Shown one piece after another: positions 13,980 through 14,731 of a DNA stretch of 14,731 bases. This DNA is from Bacillota bacterium (lineage in GTDB: Bacteria; Bacillota_I; Bacilli_A; Erysipelotrichales; Erysipelotrichaceae): assembly GCA_023387245.1 (NCBI GenBank), contig JAEWIH010000075.1:1-14731 (forward strand), in the 5' to 3' direction. A program made the position numbers and the translations under genes. Positions within the stretch are counted from its first letter, which is position 1, and every line of letters starts with the position of its first letter. The notes beneath the pieces are model-generated. The model was not told the DNA's origin. It saw only the letters and a list, made by a program, of their open reading frames with translations, and did not search any database.

Positions 13980-14731
13980 TAAAATAAACCTCGTTCCATA
14001 ACAAATAATTTATCATTGCTTCTTGTATAAACAGCTACAACTTGTCGTTTATACATAATAAAAACACGATCATTTTTACAATTAAGTATTAAAGATTTTC
14101 CATGATAAATATCATTAATATTCGTAATTTCTATTTTTTCTAAATCAATTAAATAATTTTCAAATTTTAAAATTTTATCATTAATATTATTAATATCAAT
14201 ATTTAATTCAATAGCATCTGACAATTTAAAATCTCCAACTTCAGTTCTAATTAAACTAGCCATAGTTGCACAAGTATTAAGTTGTTCACCTATCCACTCA
14301 CAAATTGATCGAATATAAGTACCAGCACTAACAGTTATTTCAAATTTAATAATATCATTATCAAAAGATATTAAATTAATTTTATAAATTGTAACAGATT
14401 GATATTGTTTTTCAACTTCAATATTTTTATGATAATATTCTAATAATTTTTTGCCATTAACTTTTTTAGCAGATACTAAAGGTATCGGCAAAATTGTTAC
14501 AGTTAATAATTTATTTAAAACATGCTGAATTTGTTCGCTATTTATTTTTTTAAAAGAATGGTTTTCAATAACATTCCCCCAAATATCCCCAGTATCAGTT
14601 TTAATAAATAATTTACATTCAGCAATATAAGTTTTTATATTAGTATTAATATAAGGCAAAATTTTAGTTTTATTAATAATACAAACTAATAAACCAGTCG
14701 CATTTGGATCTAGTGTTCCACAATGGCCAAC
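13979..14731 (-). CDS. truB: tRNA pseudouridine(55) synthase TruB (5' partial)
   Basis: TruB makes pseudouridine 55 in the T-loop of tRNAs. The reading frame stays open to the right edge, so the first roughly 40 residues are outside the window; 250 residues are visible. The fragment begins with VGHCGTLDPNATGLL, whose Asp (fragment residue 8) is the catalytic aspartate. It has Cys where GHTGTLDP is common. Further family blocks include the K.Y.AE-like segment (KTYIAECKLFIKTDTGD), PPxSA-equivalent PIPLVSAKKVNGKKLLEYY, SAGTYIRSICEWIG, and LIRTEVGDFKLSDA. The ATG at 14659 is internal, not a start. The stop overlaps the ribF start by one base. In Firmicutes this gene usually follows infB-rbfA, which would lie beyond the edge. 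Confidence 0.95.
   Translation of the reverse strand, partial: VGHCGTLDPNATGLLVCIINKTKILPYINTNIKTYIAECKLFIKTDTGDIWGNVIENHSFKKINSEQIQHVLNKLLTVTILPIPLVSAKKVNGKKLLEYYHKNIEVEKQYQSVTIYKINLISFDNDIIKFEITVSAGTYIRSICEWIGEQLNTCATMASLIRTEVGDFKLSDAIELNIDINNINDKILKFENYLIDLEKIEITNINDIYHGKSLILNCKNDRVFIMYKRQVVAVYTRSNDKLFVMERGLF

Noticed and set aside
1..14731. CRISPR arrays, insertion sequences, tRNA/rRNA genes, defence islands
   Set aside because: No regular repeats with spacers, no transposase motifs or terminal inverted repeats and no tRNA-like cloverleaf were seen; the gene content is housekeeping throughout.
1..14731. Mycoplasma-type genetic code (UGA as Trp), considered because of the very low GC
   Set aside because: UGA is a stop for the first gene (315-317) and nusB (11079-11081), while Trp positions use TGG.

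Overview
The window reads as chromosomal housekeeping DNA from a very AT-rich, low-GC Gram-positive bacterium (Firmicutes/Bacilli side, possibly an Erysipelotrichia-, RF39- or Mollicutes-adjacent lineage). Three things support this: the gene order (cmk-der-hup; truB-ribF; an Asp23-family gene next to nusB-xseA-xseB-ispA-recN), the gene types (AddA-like nuclease, RibU, YugP-type protease), and strong AGGAGG-type ribosome binding sites. The standard bacterial code is in use: UGA ends the first gene and nusB, and Trp is encoded by UGG, so this is not a Mycoplasma-type code. I see no mobile element, CRISPR array, rRNA or tRNA.

Plus strand, 1-5120. The window opens in the C-terminal nuclease domain of an AddA-like helicase-nuclease. 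A promoter whose -35 overlaps that gene's stop codon drives an FMN riboswitch with a clear terminator/antiterminator switch in front of ribU (riboflavin ECF transporter S component). A Rho-independent terminator follows. Next comes a unit of an unrecognised tail-anchored membrane protein, cmk and der, almost without gaps. hup (HU) has its own good promoter, and a YugP-type membrane zinc protease ends this strand. A bidirectional terminator sits at 5121-5148, where the two gene blocks converge.

Minus strand, 14731 down to 5190. truB (N-terminus cut by the window edge), ribF, a NOP2/Sun-type rRNA m5C methyltransferase and an Asp23-family gene form one tightly packed unit closed by a hairpin. 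A second unit runs nusB-xseA-xseB-ispA-recN-dinB-xerD, with most neighbours overlapping by 4-13 nt.

Themes. Flavin supply is split over two places: riboswitch-controlled import (ribU) and conversion to FMN/FAD (ribF); no riboflavin biosynthesis gene is visible. DNA repair and recombination is over-represented (AddA-like, ExoVII, RecN, Pol IV, XerD), and the rest serves ribosome and RNA maturation. No novel defence or mobile system is supported here. The best items for a second look are the riboswitch expression platform, the unknown coiled-coil/tail-anchored protein before cmk, and the rearranged recN neighbourhood.
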